Origin: Azospirillaceae bacterium
GTDB taxonomy: Bacteria > Pseudomonadota > Alphaproteobacteria > Azospirillales > Azospirillaceae
Assembly (NCBI GenBank): GCA_035645145.1
Contig: DASQNC010000025.1
Coordinates: 248,001-312,000, forward strand
Length of the DNA: 64,000 nt
Direction of reading: 5' to 3'
The position numbers and the translations under genes were made by a program. Of this stretch, positions 9,748 through 19,788 are shown piece after piece. The notes beneath the pieces are model-generated. The model worked only from the letters and a program-made list of their open reading frames with translations. It did not search any database and was not told the DNA's origin. How positions within the stretch are numbered: position 1 is the stretch's first letter; each line of letters starts with the position of its first letter.

Positions 9748-11538
9748 TTACGCCAGGGTCAATTCGGCCCCGGACGTGCCGCCGAGCTTGGCGGTGCCGA
9801 GATCGACGAGGCCGGTGAGCTCCACCACGACATCGGCGTTGTCCACGAAGCTGGCACCGGCGCTCCGGTCCTGGACGACGTAGGTGTTGCCATCAAACTG
9901 GAACCAGGAAATGGCGGAATTGACGCTGCCGTCGCCGGTGGCCGCGGCGTTCAGGTAATCCTGGAACGTCGCCCCAGCATCCAAACTGACCTTCGCCGCG
10001 GCAAAGGTCTCGGTGCCCCGGTCCACGAGCCGGATGGTGTCACCCGCGGCGGCATCGGTGATGGTGTCGTACTGCGCGCCGGTTGCGGGCACACCGATCA
10101 CGAAGGTGTCGGTGCCCGAACCGCCGGTCAGGCTATCCTTGCCGCCATCGCCGCTGAGGATGTCATTGCCCGAACCGCCCGTAAGGGTGTCGTTACCGGC
10201 ACCGCCGGACAGGGTGTCCACCTTGCCGGCCGCCGAGTTGCCGGTGATCTGATCGTCGCCGGCGCCGCCCTTGACCGTCACACCTGTGGTGGCCAGGGAG
10301 GCGGCGGCCACCGTCAGCTTGCCACCGGCGCCGGTGGCGGTGATGCCGCTGCCGTCGATGAGTGTTGCCGCCGTCAACGTGGATCCTGTGAGGTCCACAC
10401 CGGCATCGCCGGACACCGTGACCGTCTTCGCCTGCCCCGCGTTCAACATTGCCTTGAAGGCGGTCGTGGCGGCCGTGGTGTCGGTATCGTCGGTCACGAT
10501 GTTGATGGTCTCGACATCCGCCACCGTGACGGCGGCGGTGTTGGCGAACCCGTCGGTTGCCGCCAACTTCAGGGTCAGCACGTCCGCCGTGCCGGTCGCC
10601 GCATTCTTCACCGCCACGCTGGACGCCGCGGCCACGGCGGCGGTCAGCTCCAGCGTACCGCCCGAGGCCAGGTTGGTGACCGTCAGGCCACCTGCGGTGA
10701 CACCGGCCACCGCCAATTGCGCGATGTCGTCCACCTTGGCCATGTCGAGGGCCGTGGCCGCACCCACCGGACCGATGGCCAGCCGCTCGAACCCGCTGAC
10801 GCTGGTGGCGAACACGGTGCCCCCCGCCAGCGCCGCGGCGTCGGCCGCGCCCATGGACAGCGTGTCGGTGCCGCGGCCGCCGTCGATCTTATCCTGCGCG
10901 GTCAGCGTCTCGCGCGTGGCGACGACGGTGTCGTTGCCGCGGGTGCCGGTCACGGTGTCGGCCCCTGCGGTCAACGTGAAGGTCTCGCCGGGCGAAACCT
11001 TCGGACCTTTGGCAAGCACCGCCTTGACCTGGGCGGCCACCGCCCCCTTGGCCGCCAGGACCGAGCGGTCGGAGGCGTCGATGCCGGCCAGGAAGGCGCG
11101 GACAGCCTGGGCGACGGCGGAGCCGTTGTAGCTCTCGATCTCCTCGGGCGTGTCGAGTTCCTTGGTGAAGACCTCGGCCACCTCGACCTTGTTGGCGACC
11201 ACCTTGGCGTCGTCGTTCTGCGCGCCAGCGGTCATGGCATAGGCGATGTTGCCGACGTTGACCTTGCCCTTGGCGAGCGCGTCGGTCCAGAACGCCAGCC
11301 CGCCGGCCTCGGCGTTGCGGCCGAACAGGTTTTGATAGAGCTGGTTGACCACCTCGGCGTGGGTCTTGCCGGCGTACAGCTCCTTGTACTCATTGGACGC
11401 GCTGAAGGCGTTGATGATGGCGGCCATGTCACCGCCGGCCTTGGCGATCTGCTGCTCCCACCAAACCAGGCCCTCCGGATCGGCGGGGCGGTTGAAGAAG
11501 GCGATGTAGGCCTTCTGGATGGCGGCACGGGTTGTCAT
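9748..11538 (-). CDS. DUF4214 / RTX calcium-binding repeat protein, likely secreted
   Basis: Predicted 596-residue acidic, Ala/Thr/Gly-rich protein. Residues about 1-125 form a DUF4214 domain (AYIAFFNRPADPEGLVWWE and LYQNLFGRNAEAGGLAFW). The middle is a repetitive beta-rich stretch like bacterial surface-layer proteins (SGFERLAIGP, DVETINIVTDD). Residues about 423-480 hold RTX nonapeptide repeats (GGAGDDQIT, GGAGNDTLT, GGSGNDILS, GGSGTDTF) that bind calcium. The C-terminal 60 residues (WFQFDGNTYVVQDRS) resemble uncleaved type I secretion tails. There is no N-terminal signal peptide and no ABC exporter nearby. I chose the ATG at 11538; the longer frame starts inside the promoter. The biological role (adhesin, S-layer-like or matrix protein) is unknown. 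Confidence 0.85.
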   Translation of the reverse strand: MTTRAAIQKAYIAFFNRPADPEGLVWWEQQIAKAGGDMAAIINAFSASNEYKELYAGKTHAEVVNQLYQNLFGRNAEAGGLAFWTDALAKGKVNVGNIAYAMTAGAQNDDAKVVANKVEVAEVFTKELDTPEEIESYNGSAVAQAVRAFLAGIDASDRSVLAAKGAVAAQVKAVLAKGPKVSPGETFTLTAGADTVTGTRGNDTVVATRETLTAQDKIDGGRGTDTLSMGAADAAALAGGTVFATSVSGFERLAIGPVGAATALDMAKVDDIAQLAVAGVTAGGLTVTNLASGGTLELTAAVAAASSVAVKNAATGTADVLTLKLAATDGFANTAAVTVADVETINIVTDDTDTTAATTAFKAMLNAGQAKTVTVSGDAGVDLTGSTLTAATLIDGSGITATGAGGKLTVAAASLATTGVTVKGGAGDDQITGNSAAGKVDTLSGGAGNDTLTGGSGNDILSGDGGKDSLTGGSGTDTFVIGVPATGAQYDTITDAAAGDTIRLVDRGTETFAAAKVSLDAGATFQDYLNAAATGDGSVNSAISWFQFDGNTYVVQDRSAGASFVDNADVVVELTGLVDLGTAKLGGTSGAELTLA

Positions 11539-11581
11539 GTCTGGATGCGTCTCTGTGGAGAGAATAAAGCAACGGAAGACT

Positions 11582-11610
11582 ATTATACCACTATCGATAG
11601 TCAAACAACC
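11582..11610 (-). promoter_or_regulatory. Extended -10 promoter of the RTX gene with palindromic operator
   Basis: On the minus strand TGGTATAAT (11590-11582) is an extended -10 element; the -35 region near 11605-11610 is weak. The perfect 12-bp palindrome ACTATCGATAGT at 11590-11601 abuts the -10, where a repressor could bind. The predicted leader is about 35-40 bases. The surrounding 100 bases are markedly AT-rich for this genome. Confidence 0.5.
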
Positions 11611-11786
11611 GAAGGCAATCGGATCAATTTGTCTTATTCTTATCACACTCCGTGACCTGGACCCGCCCATGCGGGCGCGGACCGAGGTCGTGGGGCCTGT
11701 TTGAAAGACTTGCCAACCCGGTCACCGGGGCGGCGGTCGACCTCAATCCGGCAACCCGCCGCCCCCCGGGTCATTCGCAGACCACG

Positions 11787-12134
11787 TCAGCGTGCGGCGA
11801 CGACCACGATCTCGACCAGATACTCCGGTGCGGCCAGGCGGGCTTCGACGGTGGCCCGCGTCGGCGGATTGGCCCGGCTCACCCAGGCCTCCCAGGCCCT
11901 GTTCATGGAATCAAAGGTGGCAATATCGGCGAGATAAACCGTTGCCGCCAGGATGCGCTCCTTGTCCGTGCCCGCCTCGGCGAGCAGGGCATCGATCTGG
12001 CGCAGGACGTCGCGGGTCTGGGATTCGACATCCGTCGAACCGTCCTCGGCAACCTGACCCGACAGATAGACGGTGTTGCCGTGGATGACGGCCTCGCTCA
12101 TCCGCGGGCCGATGTGCAAACGCTGAATAGACAA
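11787..12134 (-). CDS. RidA family enamine/imine deaminase, last gene of the hut operon
   Basis: Members hydrolyse reactive enamine/imine intermediates or related compounds. The 115-residue product matches the compact family: VYLSGQVAEDGSTDVESQTRDVLRQIDALLAEAG, ATVYLADIATFDSMNRAWEAWV and the C-terminal PEYLVEIVVVAA. The conserved Arg appears in PPTRATVEARL. I chose a TTG start at 12134 because AAAGG sits eight bases upstream and homologues start SIQR; the next ATG would cut off 11 residues. It lies 137 bases after hutG on the same strand, so a link to histidine breakdown is plausible but unproven. Confidence 0.85.
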   Translation of the reverse strand: MSIQRLHIGPRMSEAVIHGNTVYLSGQVAEDGSTDVESQTRDVLRQIDALLAEAGTDKERILAATVYLADIATFDSMNRAWEAWVSRANPPTRATVEARLAAPEYLVEIVVVAAR

Positions 12135-12271
12135 GTCCGGGACCTTTCGTTTGACGAACGGCGCGGCGACCCGCGCCCGGCGTCTTTGCCACCGAACAGA
12201 AGCGTGCGCCACCGTGGACATCCCCACACGGGATGGCGTGGCGCGGGGACGAACCGGCCACGAGGTGCCGC

Positions 12272-13234
12272 TCAGGCTGTTCCTGCGCCGGCCAGACGAT
12301 AGGCCAGTCGCGCGGCGACCCGGGCGGTGCGGCCATCCACGTCGTGATCCGGGTTGAGCTCGGCAATGTCCGCAACGCGGAGTTTGCCCGATGCCGCCAC
12401 CGCATCGACGAGGGGTTCGACCACTTCCAGCGGTACGCCGCGGCTGGCCGGCGCGCTCACTCCCGGCGCGACCGCGGCCGGCAAGACGTCGAGGCAGATC
12501 GTCAGATAGACGTGACGCACGCCGTCGAGGAAAGCCCCCAACCGCGCCAGCACCCGGTCGCGGGCGAGAAGATCCATTTCCTCGTCGCGCATCCACTCCA
12601 CGCCGAGTGCCCTGGCACGGGCGAAGAGCGCCGCCGTGTTGGCGGCCTCGCTGACCCCCAGGCAGCAATAGCGGAACGGCAGGCCACGCGCGGCGCAGTC
12701 GTCGGCGATCTGCCGGAAGGGCGTCCCCGAACTGGGCACGGCATCGCCACGCAAGTCGAAATGGGCATCCAGGTTGACGATGCCGATGCCGTGCCGCTCC
12801 TCCTCGGGCAGGGCACGCAGCAGTCCCTGGAAGCTGCCGTAGGCGATCTCGTGCCCCCCGCCGAGGCCGAGGGGGAATTGCCCATCCGCAAGCAGGGCGG
12901 CCACCTGCGCCGCATAGGCCTCCTGCGCCTCTTCGAGCCGGCCGTCCGCCGCGGCGACCGTGCCGGCATCCCACAAGGGCCGCGGTCCGCGGTACGGCAG
13001 CCCGGCCATTGCCCGGCGCAAGGCATTGGGTCCGCCCCCCGCGCCCGGGCGGCCGAGATTGCGCTGAACCCCGACGTCGCAGGCGAAGCCGAGCAGGGCC
13101 AGCCCCCTCCCCTGCCCCCACCCTCGCCCCGGCTGCCAGGGGGCGACCTGCTGGTGCCAGCGGCGTCCAAGCTCGCCTTCCACCAGATCGTCGCGGCGGC
13201 CCTGCCACAGCCCCATGTCGGCGGGTTCAAGCAT
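12272..13234 (-). CDS. hutG: Formimidoylglutamase (arginase family)
   Basis: Hydrolyses N-formimidoyl-L-glutamate to glutamate and formamide, the last step of the four-enzyme histidine pathway. The 320-residue product is an arginase-fold enzyme with manganese-binding motifs [18 protein letters not shown] and the third motif in [17 protein letters not shown]. That wording is typical of formimidoylglutamase rather than arginase or agmatinase. The ATG at 13234 overlaps the end of hutI by eight bases, showing coupling. The open frame upstream of this ATG is antisense-like sequence within hutI and is not used. Confidence 0.92.
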   Translation of the reverse strand: MLEPADMGLWQGRRDDLVEGELGRRWHQQVAPWQPGRGWGQGRGLALLGFACDVGVQRNLGRPGAGGGPNALRRAMAGLPYRGPRPLWDAGTVAAADGRLEEAQEAYAAQVAALLADGQFPLGLGGGHEIAYGSFQGLLRALPEEERHGIGIVNLDAHFDLRGDAVPSSGTPFRQIADDCAARGLPFRYCCLGVSEAANTAALFARARALGVEWMRDEEMDLLARDRVLARLGAFLDGVRHVYLTICLDVLPAAVAPGVSAPASRGVPLEVVEPLVDAVAASGKLRVADIAELNPDHDVDGRTARVAARLAYRLAGAGTA

Positions 13235-14459
13235 GGGACGTGACTCCGGCGAAGACGCGGCGGCGCAACGGATTGACGCCGAACTGATAGGCCAGCTCGG
13301 CCGGGCCGGAGATATCCCAGAGTACGAAATCCGCGCGCTTGCCCACGTCGAGTGTGCCGATCGACTCGGCACGGCCAAGCGCCCGGGCGGCATTGCGGGT
13401 GACTCCGGCCAGCGCCTCCTCCGGCGTCAGACGGAACAGGATGCAGGCCATGTTCAGCATGAGCCGTAGCGACACGAAGGGCGAGGTGCCGGGATTGTGA
13501 TCGGTCGCAATGGCAATGGGGACCCCGGCCGCGCGCAGACCGGCCACCGGCGGCGGATGGGCGTCGCGCAGGAAGTAGTAGGCGCCGGGCAGCAGCACCG
13601 CGACGGTTCCGGCCGCCGCCATGGCGGCGATGCCGGCCTCGTCCAGATGCTCCAGGTGGTCGGCGGACAGGGCGCCGTGACGGGCCGCCAGGGCCGCACC
13701 GCCCTGGTTGCTGAGCTGCTCGGCATGGCACTTCACCGCCAGGCCCGCGGCGCGGGCGGCGGCGAACACCCGGTCGCACTGGGCGGGCGAGAAGGCGATC
13801 GTCTCGCAGAAGACATCGACGGCTTCGGCAAGATTGGCATCTGCCGCAGCCGGCACGATGCGCTGGCAGATCTCCTCGACGTAGCCATCGGGATCGTCGC
13901 GGTGTTCCGGCGGCACGGCGTGGGCCGCGAGCAGGGTCGGCACCACCTCCATGGGCACCGTACGGCCCAGACGGCTCACGACCCGCAGCGACTTCAGCTC
14001 GTCCTCGAGGCTGAGCCCGTACCCCGACTTGACCTCGATGGTCGTCACCCCATCGGCCATCAAGGCCCGTGCGCGCTTGAGGGCGGCGGTCAGGAGACCA
14101 TTCTCGTCGAGCGCCCGCGTCGCCCGCACCGTGCTGACGATGCCACCGCCGCGCCGGGCGATCTCGGCATAGTCGACGCCTTGCAGACGCATTTCGAACT
14201 CGGCGGCACGGCTGCCGCCATAGACCAGATGGGTGTGGCAGTCGATCAGGCCGGGCGTGATCCAGCCACCGCAGCAGTCTTCGACCCGCGGCGCCAGGGT
14301 GGCAGGCGCAGCAGGCAGGTCGGCCGCGGGGCCGACCCAGGCAATCCGTCCGGCCTTGATCCCCAGAGCGCCGTCCGGGATGGCACCATAGGGCGCGCCG
14401 CCTTCGCGCATCGTTGCCAGATGCGCGTTGACCCAGAGGCTGTCGAACATCGCCGTCAT
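13227..14459 (-). CDS. hutI: Imidazolonepropionase
   Basis: Opens the ring of imidazolonepropionate to N-formimidoylglutamate, third step of histidine breakdown. The 410-residue amidohydrolase has the metal-binding [10 protein letters not shown] near residue 78, [38 protein letters not shown] and the catalytic Asp in [10 protein letters not shown]. The ATG at 14459 overlaps the hutU stop as ATGA. The product is complete, and the downstream hutG overlaps its end. Confidence 0.96.
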   Translation of the reverse strand: MTAMFDSLWVNAHLATMREGGAPYGAIPDGALGIKAGRIAWVGPAADLPAAPATLAPRVEDCCGGWITPGLIDCHTHLVYGGSRAAEFEMRLQGVDYAEIARRGGGIVSTVRATRALDENGLLTAALKRARALMADGVTTIEVKSGYGLSLEDELKSLRVVSRLGRTVPMEVVPTLLAAHAVPPEHRDDPDGYVEEICQRIVPAAADANLAEAVDVFCETIAFSPAQCDRVFAAARAAGLAVKCHAEQLSNQGGAALAARHGALSADHLEHLDEAGIAAMAAAGTVAVLLPGAYYFLRDAHPPPVAGLRAAGVPIAIATDHNPGTSPFVSLRLMLNMACILFRLTPEEALAGVTRNAARALGRAESIGTLDVGKRADFVLWDISGPAELAYQFGVNPLRRRVFAGVTSHA

Positions 14460-16135
14460 GGCCGCCCTCGGCCGCCGAGCATGGGCAGATCGAGCCCGTG
14501 CTCGCGCGCGCAGGCAATCGCCTCGGGATACCCGGCGTCGGCGTGGCGCATGACACCGCTGGCGGGGTCGTTCCACAGCACGCGCTCGATGCGGCGGTCG
14601 GCCTCCGCGGTGCCGTCGCAGACGATCACCATGCCCGAATGCTGCGAGAAGCCCATGCCGACACCGCCGCCATGGTGCAGGCTGACCCAGGTGGCGCCCG
14701 AGGCGCAGTTCAGCAGTGCATTGAGCAGCGGCCAGTCGGAAACCGCATCCGAACCGTCGCGCATGGCCTCGGTCTCGCGGTTGGGGCTGGCCACCGAGCC
14801 GGAGTCCAGATGGTCGCGGCCGATGACCACGGGAGCGCTCAATTCGCCGCTGCGCACCATCTCGTTGAACGCCAGCCCCAGGCGGTGGCGGTCGCCCAAC
14901 CCCACCCAGCAGATGCGGGCCGGCAGTCCCTGGAACTGGATGCGCTCCCGCGCCATGTCGAGCCAGTTGTGGAGATGCTTGTTGTCGGGCAGCAGCTCCT
15001 TCACCTTGCGGTCGGTCTTGTGGATGTCCTCGGGGTCGCCCGACAGTGCCGCCCAGCGGAACGGGCCGATGCCCCGGCAGAACAGCGGGCGGATATAGGC
15101 CGGCACGAAGCCGGGGAAGTCGAAGGCGTCGGCGACACCCTCTTCCCGCGCCATCTGGCGGATGTTGTTGCCGTAATCGAGCGTCGGCACGCCGGCCTTG
15201 TGGAAGGCCAGCATGGCCCGGACCTGCTCCGCCATGGACCGCCGCGCCGCGGCCTCCACGCCCTTGGGATCGCGCTCCCGCTTCTCCGCCCACTCGGCCA
15301 GGGTCCAGCCCTTGGGCAGGTAGCCGTTGACCGGGTCATGGGCCGAGGTCTGGTCGGTCACGACATCGGGGCGGATGCCGCGCCGGTGGATCTCCGGAAA
15401 GATCTCGGCGGCATTGCCGAGCAGCCCGACCGAGACCGGCTTCCTCTCGCGGCAGCTTTCCCCGATGATCGCCAACGCCTCGTCCAGCGTGTCGGCCCTC
15501 GTGTCGAGGTAGCGGGTCTTGAGCCGCATTTCGATGCGGCTGGGCTGGCACTCCACCGCCAGGCACGAGGCGCCGGCCATGGTCGCCGCGAGCGGCTGCG
15601 CGCCACCCATGCCGCCCAAGCCCCCCGTCAGGATCCACCGGCCGGAGAGGTCGCCCCCGTAGTGCTGCCGGCCGACCTCGACAAAGGTCTCGTAGGTGCC
15701 TTGGACGATGCCCTGCGTGCCGATGTAGATCCACGAGCCGGCCGTCATCTGGCCGTACATCATGAGACCCTTGCGGTCCAACTCGTGGAACTTGTCCCAC
15801 GTCGCCCAACGCGGCACGAGGTTGGAGTTGGCGATGAGGACGCGGGGCGCATCCTTGTGGGTGCGGAACACCCCGACCGGCTTGCCGGACTGGACAAGCA
15901 GCGTCTCGTCCTCCTCCAGCCGCTTCAGGGCTGCGACGATGCGGTCGAAGCTTTCCCAGTCGCGCGCCGCCCGGCCGATGCCGCCGTAGACCACCAATTC
16001 GCCTGGACGCTCCGCCACTTCCGCGTCGAGGTTGTTCATCAGCATGCGCAACGGCGCCTCGGTCAGCCAGCTTTTGGCTTGCAACTCGGGGCCACGGGAT
16101 GCGCGGATGCGGCGCTCATTGTCGATACGGGTCAT
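14456..16135 (-). CDS. hutU: Urocanate hydratase
   Basis: Converts urocanate to imidazolonepropionate using tightly bound NAD+, second step of histidine breakdown. The 559-residue length is typical. Visible signatures are [17 protein letters not shown], the NAD-binding [14 protein letters not shown], the active-site Cys in [13 protein letters not shown], and [24 protein letters not shown] ribosome site lies six bases before the ATG. It follows hutH after a 42-base gap and overlaps hutI by four bases. Confidence 0.97.
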   Translation of the reverse strand: MTRIDNERRIRASRGPELQAKSWLTEAPLRMLMNNLDAEVAERPGELVVYGGIGRAARDWESFDRIVAALKRLEEDETLLVQSGKPVGVFRTHKDAPRVLIANSNLVPRWATWDKFHELDRKGLMMYGQMTAGSWIYIGTQGIVQGTYETFVEVGRQHYGGDLSGRWILTGGLGGMGGAQPLAATMAGASCLAVECQPSRIEMRLKTRYLDTRADTLDEALAIIGESCRERKPVSVGLLGNAAEIFPEIHRRGIRPDVVTDQTSAHDPVNGYLPKGWTLAEWAEKRERDPKGVEAAARRSMAEQVRAMLAFHKAGVPTLDYGNNIRQMAREEGVADAFDFPGFVPAYIRPLFCRGIGPFRWAALSGDPEDIHKTDRKVKELLPDNKHLHNWLDMARERIQFQGLPARICWVGLGDRHRLGLAFNEMVRSGELSAPVVIGRDHLDSGSVASPNRETEAMRDGSDAVSDWPLLNALLNCASGATWVSLHHGGGVGMGFSQHSGMVIVCDGTAEADRRIERVLWNDPASGVMRHADAGYPEAIACAREHGLDLPMLGGRGRP

Positions 16136-16177
16136 CGGAAATCCTCACGCCAGTCGTCGGCGAAGCCGTTGCGGGGT

Positions 16178-17740
16178 TCAGGCGGGCACGATCGGGTCGC
16201 AGCGGGGCAGAACGTCCGGGCCGGCCGCCTCGGCGAGCCGGCCCGATGCGACCAGGGCCGTGGCCGCCGCCATGTCGGTGGCGAAGAAGCGGTCCTCCTC
16301 CAATGTCGGCACCTCGCGGCGCAGGCAGGCCCGCACCCGCTCCAGCCGTTCGCTCGACCGCAGCGGCGCATGGAAGTCGCAGCCCTGCGCCGCCGCCAGC
16401 AGCTCGATGCCGATCACGTTGGCCGTGTTGCGCGCCATGTCGAGCAGCCGTCGCGCGCCGTGCGCCGCCATGGACACGTGGTCCTCCTGGTTTGCCGAGG
16501 TCGGAATCGAGTCGACACTCGCCGGGAAGGCCCGCTGCTTGTTCTCCGACACCAGTGCCGCCGCGGTGACCTGCGGGATCATGAAGCCGGAGTTCAGGCC
16601 CGGCCGCGGCGTGAGGAATGCCGGCAGGCCCGACAGCGCGGGATCGACCAGCATCGCGATGCGCCGCTCCGCGATCGACCCGATCTCGCACAGCGCCATC
16701 GCGATCATGTCCGCCGCGAAAGCCACCGGCTCGGCGTGGAAGTTGCCGCCCGAAACGACCTCGCCCGTGTCGTGGAACACCAGCGGATTGTCGGACACGC
16801 CGTTCGCCTCGGTCTCCAGCGTTGCCGCCGCTTGGCGGAGCAGGTCCAGACAGGCGCCCATGACCTGCGGTTGGCAGCGCAGGCAATAGGGGTCCTGGAC
16901 CCGCGCATCACCGACCAGGTGCGAGGCCCGGATCGCGCTGCCGGCCATCAGGCTTCGCAAGGTCGCGGCCACCTCGATCTGTCCGGGCTGCCGCCTCAGC
17001 TTCTGGATCCGCGGGTCGAACGGTCCATCGGACCCCTTTGCCGCGTCGGTGGAAAGCGCGCCGGTTATCAGGGCGGCCTGCAACACCCGTTCGGCTTCGA
17101 ACAGGCCTGCCAGCGCAAGCGCCGTCGACGCCTGGGTGCCGTTGAGAAGGGCCAACCCTTCCTTGGGCCCGAGCTCCAGCGGCCGGAGCCCCGCCCGGTG
17201 CAAGGCGTCCAGGGCCGGGCACCGCGCGCCGGCAACGAAGAACTCGCCGATGCCCATCATGGCGGCCGTCATGTGCGAGAGCGGCGCGAGATCACCCGAA
17301 GCGCCGACCGACCCCTGGGCCGGAACCACGGGCACAAGCCCCGCAGCCAGGCAGCCTTGCAGATGGGCGACCGTCTCCCAACGCACGCCCGAGGCCCCCT
17401 GCGCCAGACTGGCCAGCTTCAACGCCATCATCAGGCGGGTGACCGGCACGGGCAGCGCCTCGCCGACACCGGCGCAGTGGGAGAGGACGATGTTGCGCTG
17501 CAGCCGGGCGAGATCGGCGTCGTCGATGCGGATGCTGGCGAGTTTCCCGAAGCCCGTGTTGATGCCGTACACCGGTTCGCCCTTGGCGAGGATCGTCCCG
17601 ATGACGCGCGCCCCCGCTTCGACCGCCTCCCGGCAGGCGGGGTCGAGCCGAATGTCGGAGCCGAAGTACACGGCACGCCAGACCGCCAGCGGAACATCGC
17701 CGGGAACGAGGGTTTGGTGGCTGGATGTCGGACGGTCCAT
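16178..17740 (-). CDS. hutH: Histidine ammonia-lyase
   Basis: Removes ammonia from histidine to form urocanate, the entry step of histidine breakdown. The 520-residue product carries the Ala-Ser-Gly triad (residues 147-149, in [14 protein letters not shown]) that cyclises into the MIO cofactor. It also has YGINTGFG near residue 58, SQEDH-type [10 protein letters not shown] and a C-terminal active-site Glu region. The ribosome site is GAGAGGA before the ATG. It is first in the hutHUIG-ridA operon, divergent from hutC across 414 bases holding a likely operator. Confidence 0.97.
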   Translation of the reverse strand: MDRPTSSHQTLVPGDVPLAVWRAVYFGSDIRLDPACREAVEAGARVIGTILAKGEPVYGINTGFGKLASIRIDDADLARLQRNIVLSHCAGVGEALPVPVTRLMMALKLASLAQGASGVRWETVAHLQGCLAAGLVPVVPAQGSVGASGDLAPLSHMTAAMMGIGEFFVAGARCPALDALHRAGLRPLELGPKEGLALLNGTQASTALALAGLFEAERVLQAALITGALSTDAAKGSDGPFDPRIQKLRRQPGQIEVAATLRSLMAGSAIRASHLVGDARVQDPYCLRCQPQVMGACLDLLRQAAATLETEANGVSDNPLVFHDTGEVVSGGNFHAEPVAFAADMIAMALCEIGSIAERRIAMLVDPALSGLPAFLTPRPGLNSGFMIPQVTAAALVSENKQRAFPASVDSIPTSANQEDHVSMAAHGARRLLDMARNTANVIGIELLAAAQGCDFHAPLRSSERLERVRACLRREVPTLEEDRFFATDMAAATALVASGRLAEAAGPDVLPRCDPIVPA

Positions 17741-18154
17741 CGCTTTCCTCTCCGGACGCGTGCAGGGGGGTGGAGCCGGGCTCGGTTCAGCCGGCCGTTC
17801 GATGTTCGGACGGGCGGGACGTCACCGCATTTCCGCACCGGTCATACCGGCAGGGCATCCGCCGGCTGGTATGCTTGCGCCAGATCGCTGCGACCTTGTT
17901 GGACATGCCTCACGCCTTCAGGCCGGGGGCTCGGGCGCCCATTCCGTGGCCGGATCGATATGTCTATACAAATGAGGGCATGATCGTCGACGGTTGTCCA
18001 GACCCGGACACCCGACCTTTCGGAGAGCCGGAGAAGACGGGTTACCACCTGCAATCCACGACCGCCTCAGGGTCGTTGCGCGTTCGACGCCGACAGGAAA
18101 GATTGCCCACATGAGCTTGTCATCGACGCCCACCCACTCGTCCTACGGAGCTTT
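17741..18154. promoter_or_regulatory. hutH-hutC intergenic regulatory region
   Basis: This 414-base divergent region holds no supported gene. It contains the candidate HutC operator at 17961-17970 and must include promoters for both the hut operon and hutC. Much of it is GC-rich, but there is an AT-richer island near 17955-17985. The distance from that island to hutH (about 220 bases) implies a long leader or additional promoter sites. Confidence 0.6.
17961..17970. promoter_or_regulatory. Candidate HutC operator
   Basis: TGTCTATACA differs by one base from the symmetric TGTATATACA-type site known for HutC repressors. On the minus strand it overlaps a plausible -10 (TATAGA, 17968-17963) with a weak -35 (TCGACG, 17990-17985) sixteen bases upstream, so a bound repressor would block the hutH promoter. 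In such systems urocanate releases HutC. Confidence 0.6.
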
Positions 18155-18886
18155 ATGAGCGCAACCCTGAACCAGCGCATCCGCACGGACATCGAGAACA
18201 AGATTCTTTCGGGGGAGTGGGCGCCCGGACATCGTATCCCCTTCGAGATCGAATTGGCGGAGCAGTACGGCTGCTCGCGGATGACCGTGAACAAGGTTCT
18301 GTCCGCGCTGGCCGACACCGGGCTGATCGAACGTTACCGGCGCGCCGGCAGCTTCGTCGCCCGACCGCGGACGCAATCGGCGGTGCTGCACATTCCCGAC
18401 ATCCGGGCCGAAGTGGAAGCCCGCGGTGACCGCTACCGCTACGAACTCGTCGCGCGGAACCTGCGTCCCGCTTCCGCCGAGGATATCGCCAAGCTGGCAC
18501 CCACCTGCGTCAACCCGGGCGGGAACAGGACCACCGGCCGAGTGCTGGCCCTCCACTGCCGCCATTTTGCCGGGGACGAGCCCCTCGCGGTCGAAGAACG
18601 GCTGATCAACCTGGGGGCCGTCCCGGACGCCGCCGACCAGGACTTCTCGGCGACGCCACCCGGAACCTGGCTTTTGGGGCACGTGCCCTGGACCGAGGCC
18701 GAGCACCAGATCCTCGCCCGGAATGCCGGCCCCCATGCCGCACTGTTGGTGGTGCGGCCCGAAACCGCCTGCCTCGTCGTCGAGCGCCGCACTTGGCGTA
18801 CCGGCGAGACGGTGACCTTCGTCCGCCTGACCTATCCGGGCCACATGTACCGGCTGGTCGCCCAATTCACACCGGCACCGGGCTGA
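18155..18886 (+). CDS. hutC: Histidine utilization repressor (GntR/HutC family)
   Basis: Represses the hut operon until urocanate binds. The 243-residue product has an N-terminal GntR winged helix (residues about 5-70; LSGEWAPGHRIPFEIELAEQYGCSRMTVNKVLSALADTGL region) and a C-terminal UTRA ligand domain with LVVRPETACLVVERRTWR and VTFVRLTYPGHMYRL near the end. GGAG lies four bases before the ATG. It is transcribed away from hutH with the likely operator between them, which fits this role. Confidence 0.94.
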   Translation: MSATLNQRIRTDIENKILSGEWAPGHRIPFEIELAEQYGCSRMTVNKVLSALADTGLIERYRRAGSFVARPRTQSAVLHIPDIRAEVEARGDRYRYELVARNLRPASAEDIAKLAPTCVNPGGNRTTGRVLALHCRHFAGDEPLAVEERLINLGAVPDAADQDFSATPPGTWLLGHVPWTEAEHQILARNAGPHAALLVVRPETACLVVERRTWRTGETVTFVRLTYPGHMYRLVAQFTPAPG

Positions 18887-18959
18887 CTGACCGAAAGCCC
18901 TGGGCTGTGTCGGTTGCGGCTCCACTGTCGGCGGCCGCGCGCTTTAGTGGAATGACCAC

Positions 18960-18989
18960 TTGACGGAAAGGCGCGAACTAAAATAGAAC
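18960..18989 (+). promoter_or_regulatory. lexA promoter with SOS box
   Basis: At 18975-18989 the sequence GAAC-TAAAATA-GAAC is the reverse complement of the alphaproteobacterial LexA box GTTC-N7-GTTC. It overlaps the spacer and -10 region (ATAGAA, 18983-18988) of a promoter whose -35 is TTGACG at 18960-18965 with 17-base spacing. This places LexA over its own promoter, the usual autoregulation. Confidence 0.8.
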
Positions 18990-19055
18990 ATCCGGGATGT
19001 TGCGGGTTTGTTCCGTGCCCGCACGGTCCAGGCCACCGTCCAGGGGTGTCGGCCA

Positions 19056-19766
19056 ATGCTGACGCGCAAGCAGCAAGAGCTTCTGTTCTTCATCAACGAC
19101 CGCCTCAGCCAGGACGGCGTTTCCCCCTCCTTCGACGAGATGAAGGAGGCGCTGGGCCTTAAATCGAAATCGGGCATCCACCGTCTCATCACGGCGCTTG
19201 AGGAGCGAGGCTTCATCCGGCGCCTTGCGCACCGCGCACGTGCGCTCGAAGTGCTCAAGCTGCCGGAGACGAGTGCCGGCGCACGGGGCGGGGACCAGGG
19301 GCGCGGATCCAACATCATCCGGCCGGATTTCTCCGGCGGGTCCGGTGGTGCGCCGTCCGCGCGCGACCCCCGCGGTCAGGCTCCGGAGACCGTCTCACTC
19401 CCCCTCTATGGGCGGATTGCGGCCGGTCTGCCGATCGAGGCGATCCGAACGGACAGCTCCATCGACGTGCCGGCCTCCCTTCTGGGAATGGGCGAGCATT
19501 TCGCATTGGAAGTCGTCGGGGACTCCATGGTGGAGGCCGGCATCCTTGATGGGGACACCGTGATCATCCAGCGCGGCGAGCAGGCGGACAATGGTTCCAT
19601 CGTCGTCGCCCTGGTCGATGGTGAGGAAGTCACCCTTAAGCGTTGGCGGCGCAAGGGCAATGCCATCGCCCTGGAAGCCGCCAACCCGAATTACGAAACC
19701 CGCATTTTCGGATCCGACCGGGTACGGGTGCAGGGGCGTCTGGTCGGCCTGATGCGCAAATATTGA
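19056..19766 (+). CDS. lexA: SOS response repressor and protease LexA
   Basis: Represses DNA-damage genes and cleaves itself when RecA filaments form. The 236-residue product starts with a winged-helix domain ([33 protein letters not shown]) and ends in an S24 peptidase domain. The self-cleavage bond is Ala-Gly at residues 123-124 (RIAAGLP), with catalytic Ser157 (VVGDSMV) and Lys195 (EVTLKRW). The linker at residues 70-110 is Gly-rich and longer than in E. coli, as usual in alphaproteobacteria. An open frame extends upstream to 19008, but the ATG at 19056 gives the family start. Confidence 0.96.
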   Translation: MLTRKQQELLFFINDRLSQDGVSPSFDEMKEALGLKSKSGIHRLITALEERGFIRRLAHRARALEVLKLPETSAGARGGDQGRGSNIIRPDFSGGSGGAPSARDPRGQAPETVSLPLYGRIAAGLPIEAIRTDSSIDVPASLLGMGEHFALEVVGDSMVEAGILDGDTVIIQRGEQADNGSIVVALVDGEEVTLKRWRRKGNAIALEAANPNYETRIFGSDRVRVQGRLVGLMRKY

Positions 19767-19788
19767 CCGCCAATCCTGGCCGTCGGAA

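Noticed and set aside
12135-12271. Hidden small gene or operator between hutG and ridA
   Set aside because: No supported frame, repeat or promoter; only the ribosome site for ridA is convincing.
14498-17983. 1161-codon plus-strand frame across hutU and hutH
   Set aside because: Antisense shadow; the minus-strand hut enzymes are unmistakable.
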